Shown here piece by piece: positions 1-8,956 of a stretch of 64,000 nt of DNA (position 1 is the stretch's first letter; each line of letters begins with the position of its first letter). A model generated the notes under the pieces. That model did no database searches. It was given only the letters and a program-made list of their open reading frames with translations, and was not told the origin of the DNA. Location: the NCBI GenBank assembly GCA_963828285.1, contig CAWHEB010000001.1, positions 558,001-622,000 on the forward strand. The letters are read 5' to 3'. The stretch comes from DAIOEK01 sp963828285 (GTDB taxonomy: Bacteria; Chloroflexota; Anaerolineae; Anaerolineales; Anaerolineaceae). The translations under genes and the position numbers were made by a program.

Positions 1-1133
1 TCATCAGCCAAGATCTCCAAACCAGGGATCGAGTCTGCCCTTGCGTTTTTGCTGAGAACAATATTGCGGTTTGCCTGATATCCATCAGTTTTGTATGCTC
101 CAGGTGCAACATAGATCATTCCTTGCCAAACCGATCGGCTGTTGCCTGAAACTGCACCTTTGAATAATAGATCGCTGGTAGTGTGAGGAACCAGGTGGTT
201 TTGTTGGGTATCATGATCAAGCTGTTGGGTACCATCCGCGAAATAGAAACCGCTCACCTTTATCGTCGCACCTTGCCCTATCAGATCGTAGTCTGTAAAA
301 CTTTTGGTAAATTGACTGCCAATTGCACCAAAGATCCACTCCACCTGGGCGTTTGTATCCACTTTTGCCCGTTCATGGACAATATGCTTCCCTTCAGGAC
401 CCCAGGATTGTAATTCAACGAACTTGAGATGGGACATTGGACCCGCATAAATCTCCACCAGTCCATTGTGAAAGAAAGATTCTTTCAATTCCATATCTGA
501 TGCATATTCGTGAACGTAAGTAACCGAAGCACCTTCTTCCAGCCAGATGACAATCCGTGAGAAAAAAGCATGATTACTTCCACTTAGCCAAAGGACACTG
601 TGCAATGGATTCTTAATCGAAACATTTCGAGGGACGTATAACAAAACTCCGTCCATCGCCATTGCAGAAGCCAAAGCAGCAAATTTTCCTTCATTCGGAC
701 TAATCACTTTGCCAGATAGCTTTGCTATTAGATCAGGTTGGGAAACCTCCAAATTGCGGAGCAATTCAAATACTACTCCTTGTTTCCGGTAATCATCCGA
801 TAAAAATCCATCGGTCCGGTCAGAGCTTACGATCACCTGACCATCCTGCTCACCACCCGCAAGTGGAATCAGAAGATTTTCAGGAACGCTGGTTGATGAA
901 GATTCCCCATTTATTGTATAGATTTCCGGATGGAATGTAGCCAGATCGGTTCGACGCCAGGCTTCATCCTTTTGTGTAGGAAAAGGGGTTTGCTCATAAA
1001 CATTCCAAGCAATCTCCCGGAACTGATGTAGATCGGAATTCTTACTTTTTGGTAATTGATCTTTTGTAAATCGGAAACTAGAAATGCTTTGTTCGCGAGT
1101 TACTCTTTTAATGATCACAGGAGCTTCTATCAT
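1..1133 (-). CDS. sufD: SufD, Fe-S cluster assembly scaffold subunit (partial, runs off left edge)
   Basis: The reading frame is open on the minus strand from an ATG at 1133 to the window edge, giving about 377 residues; the C-terminus is outside. The readable end contains the typical SufD/SufB beta-helix strings (GAVSGNSRSVWQGMI, then SIPGLEILAD at the edge). SufD joins SufB and SufC in the cytoplasmic SufBCD scaffold that builds Fe-S clusters. It begins 26 bp after the sufB stop and is third in a sufC-sufB-sufD operon. The family assignment rests on these motifs plus position. Confidence 0.93.
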   Translation of the reverse strand, partial: MIEAPVIIKRVTREQSISSFRFTKDQLPKSKNSDLHQFREIAWNVYEQTPFPTQKDEAWRRTDLATFHPEIYTINGESSSTSVPENLLIPLAGGEQDGQVIVSSDRTDGFLSDDYRKQGVVFELLRNLEVSQPDLIAKLSGKVISPNEGKFAALASAMAMDGVLLYVPRNVSIKNPLHSVLWLSGSNHAFFSRIVIWLEEGASVTYVHEYASDMELKESFFHNGLVEIYAGPMSHLKFVELQSWGPEGKHIVHERAKVDTNAQVEWIFGAIGSQFTKSFTDYDLIGQGATIKVSGFYFADGTQQLDHDTQQNHLVPHTTSDLLFKGAVSGNSRSVWQGMIYVAPGAYKTDGYQANRNIVLSKNARADSIPGLEILAD

Positions 1134-1159
1134 GGTCGTCACTTGGATTCCGATAGTTA

Positions 1160-2572
1160 TTATCCTACCGATCCTTCCATTTGTAATTGTATTAATCGAT
1201 TCATTTCAACTGCATATTCCATCGGGAGCTCTTTCACAAGTGGTTCGATAAAACCAGAAACCACCATGGTTGTCGCATCTTCTTTTGAAAGTCCGCAACT
1301 CATAAGATAAAACAGCTGCTCTTCACCAACCTTTGAAACAGATGCTTCATGTCCGATATTTACATCTTCTTCATCAATCTCGATATATGGATATGTATCC
1401 GATCGTGATTGGGGATCAAGCAGTAATGCATCGCAAACCGTATTTGACTTGACGTTATATTTTCCTTTAAGAACTTTAAGCAATCCACGGAAGGCTGTTC
1501 GACCACCACCTTTACTGATCGATTTTGAGGTGATCTTGCTGCTAGTGTTTGGTGCGAGATGAAGAATTTTTCCACCGGTATCCTGATACTGACCAGGACC
1601 TGCAAATGCCATGGAAAGGATCTCCCCACGAGCACCTTCGCCCATCAAGTAACAGGATGGGTATTTCATGGTCACTTTAGAACCAAGATTCGCATCCACC
1701 CATTCCATAGATCCACCTTCAGAAACAAGCGACCTTTGGGTAACCAGATTGTATACATTTGTGGACCAGTTCTGTATGGTGGTATAGCGCATGCGAGCAT
1801 TCTTCTTGACAATGATCTCGATTACTCCACTGTGGAGTGAGTCAGTCGTATACTGGGGAGCAGTACACCCCTCGACGTAATGCATTTGAGCACCTTCGTC
1901 CACAATGATGAGTGAACGTTCGAATTGGCCAATGTTGGCCTCGTTCAAGCGGAAGTAGGCTTGCAACGGAAGATCGACTTTTACACCTTTGGGGACATAA
2001 ACAAAAGATCCGCCCGACCAAACTGCGCTATTCAAAGCGGCGAATTTATTATCTTCGATTGGAATAACAGTTCCGAAGTATTCACGGAACAAATCAGGAT
2101 GTTGTCGAAGTCCCTCTTCAATTGATAAGAAGATGACACCCAACTTTTTCATATTATCCTGGATCGAATGATAGACCATTTCCGATTCGTATTGAGCACC
2201 AACTCCAGCCAGGAATTTACGCTCTGCTTCAGGAATCCCGAGACGGTCAAATGTCTTCTTGATCGCATCCGGAACATCTTCCCAATTCTTGCTTTCCGCC
2301 TCGGCTGGTCGGACATAATAATAAATCTCATCCAAATTCAGGCCGCTGAGATCAGCTCCCCAATTTGGCATTGGTCTCTTTTGAAAATGATCCAGGGCTT
2401 TTAATCGGAATTCCAACATCCATTCCGGTTCTCCCTTTCGTTGGGAAATTTCGGCAACAACGCTAGCATCCAACCCTTTCTTTGCTTTGAACACAAAGTT
2501 CTCAGGGTCGTGGAATCCGTATTTGTAGTCCCCCAGATCTTCCAGAAACTCAGTCTGTGTTTCGTTTGTCAT
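1160..2572 (-). CDS. sufB: SufB, Fe-S cluster assembly scaffold subunit
   Basis: 470 residues, full length for SufB. It carries the conserved family strings around VEGCTAPQYTTDSLHSG and SMAFAGPGQYQDTGGKI, and the C-terminal segment with IDEEDVNIGHEASVSKVGEEQ. SufB is the core scaffold on which the nascent [4Fe-4S] cluster is assembled, in complex with SufC and SufD. The start ATG lies 24 bp downstream of the sufC stop, with a purine-rich ribosome site (ggaggt) before it. No inactivating change was seen. No SufS or SufU is present in the window, so sulfur donation must be encoded elsewhere. Confidence 0.97.
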   Translation of the reverse strand: MTNETQTEFLEDLGDYKYGFHDPENFVFKAKKGLDASVVAEISQRKGEPEWMLEFRLKALDHFQKRPMPNWGADLSGLNLDEIYYYVRPAEAESKNWEDVPDAIKKTFDRLGIPEAERKFLAGVGAQYESEMVYHSIQDNMKKLGVIFLSIEEGLRQHPDLFREYFGTVIPIEDNKFAALNSAVWSGGSFVYVPKGVKVDLPLQAYFRLNEANIGQFERSLIIVDEGAQMHYVEGCTAPQYTTDSLHSGVIEIIVKKNARMRYTTIQNWSTNVYNLVTQRSLVSEGGSMEWVDANLGSKVTMKYPSCYLMGEGARGEILSMAFAGPGQYQDTGGKILHLAPNTSSKITSKSISKGGGRTAFRGLLKVLKGKYNVKSNTVCDALLLDPQSRSDTYPYIEIDEEDVNIGHEASVSKVGEEQLFYLMSCGLSKEDATTMVVSGFIEPLVKELPMEYAVEMNRLIQLQMEGSVG

Positions 2573-2596
2573 TTAGACCTCCAGGTCTGCACCCGG

Positions 2597-3370
2597 TCAG
2601 GAGACGCCATTTTCAATTTTTTCACGAACCCAGTCGTATCCATGGGTTTCAAGGCTTTGGGCAAGATCAGCTCCACCCAACTCAACTATTCGACCACCCA
2701 TCATTACATGGACATGATCTGGTTGTATATAGTTTAGAATTCTCTGGTAATGTGTAATTAATATAACACCCAGTTCTGGACCACGGAGAACGTTGACACC
2801 TTCAGAGACAATCCGCAAAGCATCAATATCCAGTCCAGAGTCAGTCTCGTCCAGGATGGAAAATTGGGGTTTTAGCATAGCCATTTGCAAAATTTCTGCC
2901 CGTTTTTTTTCACCACCAGAAAAACCATCGTTCAAATAACGGCCGGCAAATGCATGATCCATCTTCAAGTAATCCATGCGGTCGATCATCTGTTTTCGAA
3001 AATCCATGATCGAAATTCCCTTATCTTCTGGATTAATAAATTTATTGCGAGCATTCATTGCTGTCCGGAGGAAGTTAGCAACCGTAACACCGGGGATTGC
3101 CACCGGATATTGGAATGCCAGGAACATTCCTTCCCTGGATCTCTCATCAACAGGCATATCTAAAATACTTTTGCCATTTAGTAAAATGTCGCCATCATTT
3201 ACGGTATAACTTGGATGACCCATTAAGGTATTTGCCAGGGTACTTTTACCAGTCCCATTTGGCCCCATGATCGCATGGACCTCGCCGGTTCTAACAGTGA
3301 GATCTACGCCATTGAGGATCTTTTTATCCTCAATGGAAACGTGTAGGTTAATAATTTGAAGTTCTCCCAT
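2597..3370 (-). CDS. sufC: SufC, ABC-type ATPase of the SUF complex
   Basis: 257 residues with a Walker A (GPNGTGKST) near residue 36, ABC signature (FSGGEKKR) near 150, Walker B with SILDETDSGLD, and an H-loop (ITHYQR). This is the ATPase that drives SufB/SufD rearrangement during cluster assembly; it is cytoplasmic and not a transporter. It is the first gene of the minus-strand suf operon. A strong promoter lies at 3436-3464, so the 5' leader is about 60 nt and includes a second palindrome (3403-3421). Confidence 0.97.
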   Translation of the reverse strand: MGELQIINLHVSIEDKKILNGVDLTVRTGEVHAIMGPNGTGKSTLANTLMGHPSYTVNDGDILLNGKSILDMPVDERSREGMFLAFQYPVAIPGVTVANFLRTAMNARNKFINPEDKGISIMDFRKQMIDRMDYLKMDHAFAGRYLNDGFSGGEKKRAEILQMAMLKPQFSILDETDSGLDIDALRIVSEGVNVLRGPELGVILITHYQRILNYIQPDHVHVMMGGRIVELGGADLAQSLETHGYDWVREKIENGVS

Positions 3371-3402
3371 GTCGCTCCACGATGACCGGTAAAATAATAT
3401 TT

Positions 3403-3421
3403 ATGATAATATGCTTATCAT
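3403..3421. promoter_or_regulatory. Perfect palindrome in the sufC leader, Fur-like
   Basis: ATGATAA and TTATCAT form 7-bp perfect inverted arms around a 5-nt spacer. The site lies just downstream of the predicted sufC transcription start. The TGATAA/TTATCA half sites resemble iron-responsive (Fur-type) boxes, but the spacing differs from the classical 7-1-7 arrangement. It could be a second metal- or iron-responsive operator, or an RNA hairpin. Confidence 0.5.
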
Positions 3422-3435
3422 TCGGTCGATTTTGA

Positions 3436-3464
3436 ATTATAGCATGCAGGGTCGATTTCGTCAA
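3436..3464 (-). promoter_or_regulatory. sufCBD promoter
   Basis: Read on the minus strand: -35 TTGACG (3464-3459), 17-bp spacer, -10 TATAAT (3441-3436) preceded by TGC (extended -10). The -35 lies inside one arm of the 3460-3493 inverted repeat, so bound regulator would block it. Confidence 0.85.
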
Positions 3465-3493
3465 TATTTAGCATAATATTCATAAATATTGAC
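3460..3493. promoter_or_regulatory. Candidate SufR operator between divergent suf promoters
   Basis: GTCAATATTTA and TAAATATTGAC are perfect 11-bp inverted arms separated by 12 bp. The left arm contains part of the sufC -35 and the right arm part of the sufR -35, so a dimer here would silence both promoters together. The arms differ from the CAAC-N6-GTTG type site reported for cyanobacterial SufR. The assignment to the adjacent regulator is inferred from position. Confidence 0.75.
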
Positions 3494-3517
3494 AATATTA
3501 TTTACTTCTGATATATT
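3489..3517 (+). promoter_or_regulatory. Promoter of the SufR-type regulator gene
   Basis: TTGACA (3489-3494), 17-bp spacer, TATATT (3512-3517). The -35 overlaps the right arm of the inverted repeat at 3483-3493, which predicts autoregulation. The expected start is near 3524, leaving a leader of about 20 nt. Confidence 0.8.
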
Positions 3518-3546
3518 GATTATGTAATATACAAATTTAGGTGAAT

Positions 3547-4179
3547 ATGAAAAGTACCCGAGATAAGGTAATGCAGACATTGTTGTCCCATCCAAGGGCA
3601 ACCATACAGGATATCGCTGATAATGTTGGTATCAATAACATATCTGTCAGACATCATTTAACCTCCCTATCTGTGGATGGTTATGTTAATTGTGAAGAAG
3701 AACGCCACGGTGTCGGTAGACCACGGCTTATATATTTTCTTACGGATCTTGGTTTCGAAAAATTCCCCACCAGCTACCTGAAATTAACCACCCGTCTGCT
3801 CACCCAGCTTAAATCCGCGATGCCTGCAGCACAAGTTGAAACCATTTTCGAGCAAATAGCTCTCGATATGTCTGAGGAATATCGAGAGGTTGCTTCACAT
3901 CTTCCACTCGAAGGCAGACTTAATCTTCTAAAGAAAATGCTATCTACAGAAGGTTTTACGATGGATTGGGAAAAAGACGGTGAACAATATAAGATCCATG
4001 AAATCTCATGCCCTTATTATCACGTCGGTCAAAGCCATCCTGAAGTATGCGTAGTAGACAAAACAATGATTGCTTCTGTTTTATCGATTCCCGTTGAAAA
4101 AGTTAGCTGTGTATTAGGTGGAAGCGTCCAATGTACTTACATAATTAACCAAAAGACCGTTGCAGAGCCGATACTATGA
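3547..4179 (+). CDS. sufR: SufR-like Fe-S-sensing transcriptional regulator
   Basis: About 210 residues. An N-terminal winged helix-turn-helix (roughly residues 8-70, with ATIQDIADNVGINNISVRHH) is followed by a helical linker and a C-terminal domain with four cysteines spaced C-X12-C-X19-C-X7-C (CPYYHVGQSHPEVC, then SC and QC). This is the plan of SufR-type repressors, which bind an Fe-S cluster and repress suf operons. It is divergent from sufCBD across an inverted-repeat operator. I prefer ATG 3547, with AGGTG just upstream; an in-frame GTG at 3541 is possible. The stop overlaps the next gene by ATGA. Confidence 0.88.
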   Translation: MKSTRDKVMQTLLSHPRATIQDIADNVGINNISVRHHLTSLSVDGYVNCEEERHGVGRPRLIYFLTDLGFEKFPTSYLKLTTRLLTQLKSAMPAAQVETIFEQIALDMSEEYREVASHLPLEGRLNLLKKMLSTEGFTMDWEKDGEQYKIHEISCPYYHVGQSHPEVCVVDKTMIASVLSIPVEKVSCVLGGSVQCTYIINQKTVAEPIL

Positions 4180-4526
4180 GCGAACAATCAAAAACCAACA
4201 AAATCATTTGGGACCTTGAGAGCGATCAGCAGGAGCTTGCGGAATCCATCCGTACTGCTTTGCGCGAAGTAAAAGATCCGGAAATTGGCATGAGTATCAT
4301 CCAATTGGGACTGGTACGAAATGTTTCCATCACAGATAACACACTGGTATTAAGCATGATCTTGACGACACCGTATTGTCCATACGGACCTGCATTGATC
4401 GAGCAAACAAAAATCCAGGCAGAAAGTGTTTCTCCTCACCCGGTAGTTATAGCTTTGGGAATGGAACCCTGGGATTTTTCAATGATGGAAGAACCCGGTG
4501 GCTTCGAATGGGGAATCTGGCAGTAA
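4176..4526 (+). CDS. MIP18/DUF59 family Fe-S assembly factor (SufT-like)
   Basis: 116 residues. The DUF59 core is clear: ALREVKDPEIGMSIIQLGLV at about residues 30-50, then a beta strand and TTPYCPYGPAL with the conserved cysteine near residue 70. DUF59 proteins (SufT, PaaD, MIP18) help mature Fe-S proteins. It is translationally coupled to the SufR-like gene by an ATGA overlap, so regulator and maturation factor are co-expressed. The stop is directly next to the convergent stop of the SCP2 gene. Confidence 0.88.
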   Translation: MSEQSKTNKIIWDLESDQQELAESIRTALREVKDPEIGMSIIQLGLVRNVSITDNTLVLSMILTTPYCPYGPALIEQTKIQAESVSPHPVVIALGMEPWDFSMMEEPGGFEWGIWQ

Positions 4527-4859
4527 TTATTCCGTATTTCTAAACAAATCTGCAAGTTTTAATGCCGCTGAAATATCTCCGGTAAATTTTAATTTTCCGG
4601 ACATAAATGCAGAGACAGGTTGTACCGTCCCATTTATTAATCCTGTGAAATCTTCTGCAGTACTTTCAAGAATTAGGTTCGGAGTTACCAAACCTTTCGG
4701 ATCCAATGAACATACGCCATCTTTAAAGACAAGATTCCATATACCACCTTGATCACCAGTTAGGATTAATCGGATTGCTGTATCGATACCTTTAGTTTTT
4801 TCAATTGTCACATTTGCAGATAGCTTTTCAATCAATTCAGAAATATTTGTCTCACTCAT
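4527..4859 (-). CDS. SCP2 sterol-binding domain protein
   Basis: 110 residues, a stand-alone SCP-2 fold: LILTGDQGGIWNLVFKDGVC, then a central TPNLILESTAEDFTGLINGT segment and a C-terminal amphipathic KLKFTGDISAALKLADLF helix typical of the family. SCP2 domains bind hydrophobic ligands; the bacterial role is generally unknown and no substrate can be inferred. It converges with the DUF59 gene with no gap between stop codons. Confidence 0.85.
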   Translation of the reverse strand: MSETNISELIEKLSANVTIEKTKGIDTAIRLILTGDQGGIWNLVFKDGVCSLDPKGLVTPNLILESTAEDFTGLINGTVQPVSAFMSGKLKFTGDISAALKLADLFRNTE

Positions 4860-5048
4860 AAACAGCTTCCCTCTGAATAAAATCTGTAACTAAATAATTT
4901 TATTAACCCTCACCACAAAATATAACAAACCAGGATAGGTGAGATGTTTCACAAATTATATCAGTTAGGAATAGTATGGGATTAATCTATCCTAAAATAT
5001 TGTCTGATAAAAAGCATGAAGTTATACTTCAGAAGGGAGTTGAAAATT

Positions 5049-6029
5049 ATGATCAGAACAATATATTCGACGGGGAAATTTCCTTATCAAACTGATCTTT
5101 CATTCGAAGAAATAAAAGCAGCGATTGAAAATAAAGATGGTCTGCTTTGGGTAATTCTAACTTCACCCACTCATAAAGAGCTTATGGAAATTTTACATGA
5201 TGCTTTTTCATTCCATCCTTTGACAATTGAGGATTGTCAAAGCGTTGGTTATCAAGTCCCTAAAATCGATGATTTTGGTACCTATCTTTTTATTATTTCC
5301 CATGCGCTCATTCCGCCTACAGAAAACTTTGAAACACTTGAGACAACAGAATTGGATCTTTTCCTTGGGAAGAATTATGTTGTAAGCGTATCAAATGGAA
5401 CTAACATGCTTCCAATCGAAGATGTGGTCATTCGATTGAAAAAAGATGAACGGTTGATGATGAACGGAGCTGATTTTCTTTGTCATGCCATTCTGGATGA
5501 ACTGGTGGATGACTACATGCCGCTACTTGATCAAATGGACGAAGAGATCGATTGGATGGAAGATAAAGTGCTCGAAAAACCTTCCCCTAAGATCTTACAG
5601 AGAATATTGGCAATGAAGCACATCACATTAACTTTGCGAAGAATAATCACACCACAGCGTGAGACAATGAATCGTCTCAGTCGTGATGAATTTGAGGTGA
5701 TCTCACTAAAGCATCGGATTTATTTTAGGGATATTTATGATCACTTAGTACGGATTCAAGACCTGATGGAATCTGTTCGTGATGTAGTTTCAGGTGCGTT
5801 GGATATATATCTTTCGGTCACTTCAAACCGCTTGAATGAGGTCATGAAGGCATTAACAATTGTCTCAACGATTTTCCTGCCGTTATCATTCATCGCTGGT
5901 GTATATGGGATGAATTTCCATTTCTTTCCGGAGATAACCTGGAAGTTCGGTTACTTATATGTATGGATTGTTTTTATTTCCTTAGGTGGTTTCATGGTTT
6001 GGTTTTTCAAAAAGAGGGGATGGTTCTAA
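5049..6029 (+). CDS. corA: CorA-family divalent metal (Mg2+/Co2+) transporter
   Basis: 326 residues from ATG 5049. A cytosolic alpha/beta N-terminal domain and long stalk helices are followed by two C-terminal membrane helices. The first ends in the signature GMN motif (IAGVYGMNFHFFPEI) and the protein ends in a basic cytosolic tail. CorA proteins form pentameric inner-membrane Mg2+ channels. An upstream in-frame ATG at 5016 exists, but the ribosome site gaaggga at 5032 is well placed for 5049. It is a single-gene unit. Confidence 0.93.
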   Translation: MIRTIYSTGKFPYQTDLSFEEIKAAIENKDGLLWVILTSPTHKELMEILHDAFSFHPLTIEDCQSVGYQVPKIDDFGTYLFIISHALIPPTENFETLETTELDLFLGKNYVVSVSNGTNMLPIEDVVIRLKKDERLMMNGADFLCHAILDELVDDYMPLLDQMDEEIDWMEDKVLEKPSPKILQRILAMKHITLTLRRIITPQRETMNRLSRDEFEVISLKHRIYFRDIYDHLVRIQDLMESVRDVVSGALDIYLSVTSNRLNEVMKALTIVSTIFLPLSFIAGVYGMNFHFFPEITWKFGYLYVWIVFISLGGFMVWFFKKRGWF

Positions 6030-6037
6030 TCATTTGC

Positions 6038-6067
6038 TTGACATTCCAGAGAGCTGTCGGGTATAAT
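6038..6067 (+). promoter_or_regulatory. rpmF promoter
   Basis: TTGACA (6038-6043), 18-bp spacer, TATAAT (6062-6067): a consensus housekeeping promoter, as expected for a ribosomal protein gene. The leader is about 50 nt. Confidence 0.9.
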
Positions 6068-6125
6068 CCCTACGCTTAATCTGAATTAACATTGATCATT
6101 GTTATTGTAAGACAGGAGTATATAG

Positions 6126-6320
6126 ATGGTTCCGCAACCAAAACGTAAGCTTTCCAAAGGTCGACGAGACCGCCGCCGTTCACAAGATGCATTGACATCA
6201 CAGAATCTGACTCAGTGCAGCAACTGTGGTGAAATGCGCCTTCCCCATACTGTTTGCCCCAAATGCGGACATTACCAGGGTCGCGAAGTCGTCGCCGTCG
6301 AAAAAGAAAACAAGAAGTAA
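6126..6320 (+). CDS. rpmF: 50S ribosomal protein L32
   Basis: 64 residues. The basic N-terminus begins VPQPKRKLSKGRRDRRR and leads into a zinc ribbon with paired cysteines (CSNCGEMRLPHTVCPKCGHY), as in the zinc-binding form of L32. GGAG lies 8 nt before the ATG. It has its own consensus promoter and is followed by a short convergent terminator shared with hflX. Confidence 0.97.
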   Translation: MVPQPKRKLSKGRRDRRRSQDALTSQNLTQCSNCGEMRLPHTVCPKCGHYQGREVVAVEKENKK

Positions 6321-6342
6321 ACTTCACATTTTCAAAATAAAG

Positions 6343-6365
6343 ACCACCTTTCGGTGGTTTTTATT
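6343..6365. terminator. Intrinsic terminator between rpmF and hflX
   Basis: ACCACC-tttc-GGTGGT stem followed on the plus strand by TTTTTATTTT. It ends rpmF transcripts. The T-tract overlaps the hflX stop codon on the other strand. Confidence 0.85.
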
Positions 6366-7677
6366 TTAAGTATTTCTGATATCTCGACATAAATCTGATG
6401 GGCATTTTTCCTTTTAGATCCACTCCATTTTCTCCATAGCGGATACTATCAACCTGCCCGTTTTCATGGAATAACGAAATGAGCTGCCCTTCCTGGTACG
6501 GGAGGCGAAGAGTTACGTTGATATAGGTCTCAAAAAGGATGGAATCGATTTTTTCTAGCAGGTCAGGAATCCCAATACCTTGAATTGCAGAAATCGCTAC
6601 TGCTTCGAATTGGTTACTGATCAAGGTGTTGGTTACTTTAGAATCCGGCAATTGATCAACCTTATTCAACACATTGATGATCGGGATGTCTGAAGCGCCA
6701 ATCTCTTCAAGTGTTTGTATGACCGACCGAGCCTGTTCCCGGGCATTAGCATGGGTCACATCAATTACGTGTAACAAGAGATCTGCATCGGTGATTTCTT
6801 CCAGTGTTGCTCTGAAAGCTGCCACCAGTTGTGTTGGCAGCTTTTGAATGAATCCAACTGTATCGGTGACTAATATTACTTTTTTATCTGGTAGAGAAAT
6901 TCTCCGGGTCGTTGGATCCAAAGTAGCAAAAAGTTGATTAGCTACATAAACATTTGATTTAGCTAACCTATTCAATAATGTTGATTTTCCTGCATTTGTG
7001 TAACCCACCAAAGCTACAACAGGTGTTTTGGCTCGTTTTCGCTGTTGGCGATGTCGCGCCCGGTGTTCTCTGATCTTTTCTATTTCTTCTTTGAGAAAAG
7101 ATATCCGTTTACTGATCTGCCTTCTATCAATCTCCAATTGGGTTTCACCCGGACCACGTAAACCAACTCCACCAACGGAACCGGCAGATCCACCGCCACC
7201 GCCAGCCTGTCTTGCAAGATGTGTCCAGGCTCTGGTTAACCTAGGGAGACGGTATACATATTGTGCCAACTCAACCTGCAGACAGCCTTCCCGAGTATGG
7301 GCATGCTGTGAAAATATATCAAGGATCAAAGCTGTTCTGTCCATGACCTGAAGCTTGTCATTGAAAGCTCGTTCTAATTCCCTTTGGTGTCGAGGGGATA
7401 ATTCGTTATCAAAAATTATGACATTTGCTTCTGTCTCTTCCACCATAATACGCAGTTCTTCCACCTTACCGGAACCAATAAAAGTGCTGGAATGTGGTCT
7501 GTCCAATTTTTGGGTAATCTCGCCAACAACCTCCAACCCTGCGGTATCTGCCAATAATTCCAATTCCTGTAAGGAATCATCTAGGGATAGTAAATGTTGA
7601 TCGCTCTGTAGATCAACACCAACTAAGAATGCCCGTTCAACCGGTCGTTCAGTGGATTCTGCCTGCTTTTTCGCCAT
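6361..7677 (-). CDS. hflX: GTPase HflX
   Basis: 438 residues. The N-terminal HflX domain and the Gly-rich linker (RQAGGGGGSAGSVGGVGLRG) are followed by a coiled helix and a G domain with G1 GYTNAGKST, G3 DTVGF and G4 NKVD. HflX is a ribosome-associated GTPase that rescues or splits stalled 70S ribosomes under stress. It lies 9 bp after the aminotransferase gene, likely the last gene of the trmFO-M28-aminotransferase-hflX run. Confidence 0.97.
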   Translation of the reverse strand: MAKKQAESTERPVERAFLVGVDLQSDQHLLSLDDSLQELELLADTAGLEVVGEITQKLDRPHSSTFIGSGKVEELRIMVEETEANVIIFDNELSPRHQRELERAFNDKLQVMDRTALILDIFSQHAHTREGCLQVELAQYVYRLPRLTRAWTHLARQAGGGGGSAGSVGGVGLRGPGETQLEIDRRQISKRISFLKEEIEKIREHRARHRQQRKRAKTPVVALVGYTNAGKSTLLNRLAKSNVYVANQLFATLDPTTRRISLPDKKVILVTDTVGFIQKLPTQLVAAFRATLEEITDADLLLHVIDVTHANAREQARSVIQTLEEIGASDIPIINVLNKVDQLPDSKVTNTLISNQFEAVAISAIQGIGIPDLLEKIDSILFETYINVTLRLPYQEGQLISLFHENGQVDSIRYGENGVDLKGKMPIRFMSRYQKYLK

Positions 7678-7686
7678 TAATGTTAA

Positions 7687-8871
7687 CTATCTTCCCATCC
7701 ATTTTACAAATCTTTGCATTGCTTCAATTAATCTATCGGTTGGAGTCCCGAGGGAAATCCGCAAATATCCTTCACCATAATTTCCGAATATCGCACCAGG
7801 TGTAGTACTAACACCAGTTTCATCCAATAACTTCGAACAAAATTCTTTGCTATTAACACCATCTGGTAATTTTGCCCAAATATAAATCGCAGCTTTGGGT
7901 ACCTCAAGTTGTAAACCTCCTTTTCTAAGTGCGGAGACAACTAAATCACGACGGTGTTGGTAAATTCCGTTACGTTCTTCCACCCAACCTTGATCACCTG
8001 TAAGAGCTGCAATTCCGGCATCCATGATTCCCTGGAATTGTGATGTATCCACCTGGCTTTTGTATGTGCTCAAATATTTGATAACCTGAGGATTACCTAC
8101 TGCCATCCCCAATCGCCAGCCTGCCATATTATACGCCTTGGAGAGGGAGTTGAACTCAATACATACATCCTTTGCGCCTGGATAACTTAATATACTGGGG
8201 GCAGTATATCCATCAAAGCTAATCTCGGAATACGGTGCATCATGCGCGATGAGTATTTCATATTTCCTAGCAAAGGCTATCAATTCCAGGTAAAACTCAT
8301 CTGTCGCGATCGCGCCGGTCGGGTTATTTGGATAATTTACCCAGAACAATTTCGCTTTTCGGGCAATTTCTTCCGGAATGGATTTCAAGTCAGGGAGATA
8401 TTGATTCTTTTCCAACAAAGCAACAGGATACGATTGTGCTCCGGCGATTTCAGCGCTGCTTGAATATACCGGATATCCTGGATCCGACACCAGAGATATA
8501 TCGCCCGGGTTGAGTAAAACCATGCTTAGATTGAATAACCCTTCTTTGGAACCAATCAATGTTAATACTTCAGATACCGGGTCCAGGGAAACATTAAAAC
8601 GTTTTTGATAAAAATCAGATACTGATTTTCTGAATGCCATGGATCCTGCATAAGGCATATATCCATGCGAATCTGATTTCTTAGCAGATGCAGTCAACGC
8701 ATCAACAATGAAGTCAGCTGGTGGAAGGTCCGGAGAGCCCATATCCAGACGGATAATATCCTTCCCTTGGGCTTTGAGTTCTGAGATTCTTAGCCCAAGA
8801 GTTGTGAAGAAGTATGGTTTAAAATTGGCAATGCGATCAGCTGGTTTATACTTAATCGAGTTTTCTTCCAT
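7687..8871 (-). CDS. PLP-dependent class I/II aminotransferase, LL-diaminopimelate aminotransferase-like
   Basis: About 394 residues. Fold-type I features are present: the YPNNPTGA segment, the HDAPYSEISFDG loop, the Schiff-base lysine in SLSKAYNMAGWRLG and the C-terminal arginine in YLRISLGTP. The overall pattern is closest to DapL/AspC-type enzymes, but the substrate cannot be fixed from sequence. I chose ATG 8871 because AAAGG lies about 10 nt upstream; an in-frame TTG at 8892 is less likely. Confidence 0.88.
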   Translation of the reverse strand: MEENSIKYKPADRIANFKPYFFTTLGLRISELKAQGKDIIRLDMGSPDLPPADFIVDALTASAKKSDSHGYMPYAGSMAFRKSVSDFYQKRFNVSLDPVSEVLTLIGSKEGLFNLSMVLLNPGDISLVSDPGYPVYSSSAEIAGAQSYPVALLEKNQYLPDLKSIPEEIARKAKLFWVNYPNNPTGAIATDEFYLELIAFARKYEILIAHDAPYSEISFDGYTAPSILSYPGAKDVCIEFNSLSKAYNMAGWRLGMAVGNPQVIKYLSTYKSQVDTSQFQGIMDAGIAALTGDQGWVEERNGIYQHRRDLVVSALRKGGLQLEVPKAAIYIWAKLPDGVNSKEFCSKLLDETGVSTTPGAIFGNYGEGYLRISLGTPTDRLIEAMQRFVKWMGR

Positions 8872-8956
8872 AGCCTGCCTTTTCAACTCCAAGATAATTG
8901 AATCATATCAAGCTTTCGTGTTTTCTGACAAGTTTGCATACCACCCCAAATCGAGA

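Noticed and set aside
7028..7351. Open frame opposite hflX (Pro/Cys-rich)
   Set aside because: It is an antisense shadow of the Gly-rich HflX linker and has no ribosome site or family match.
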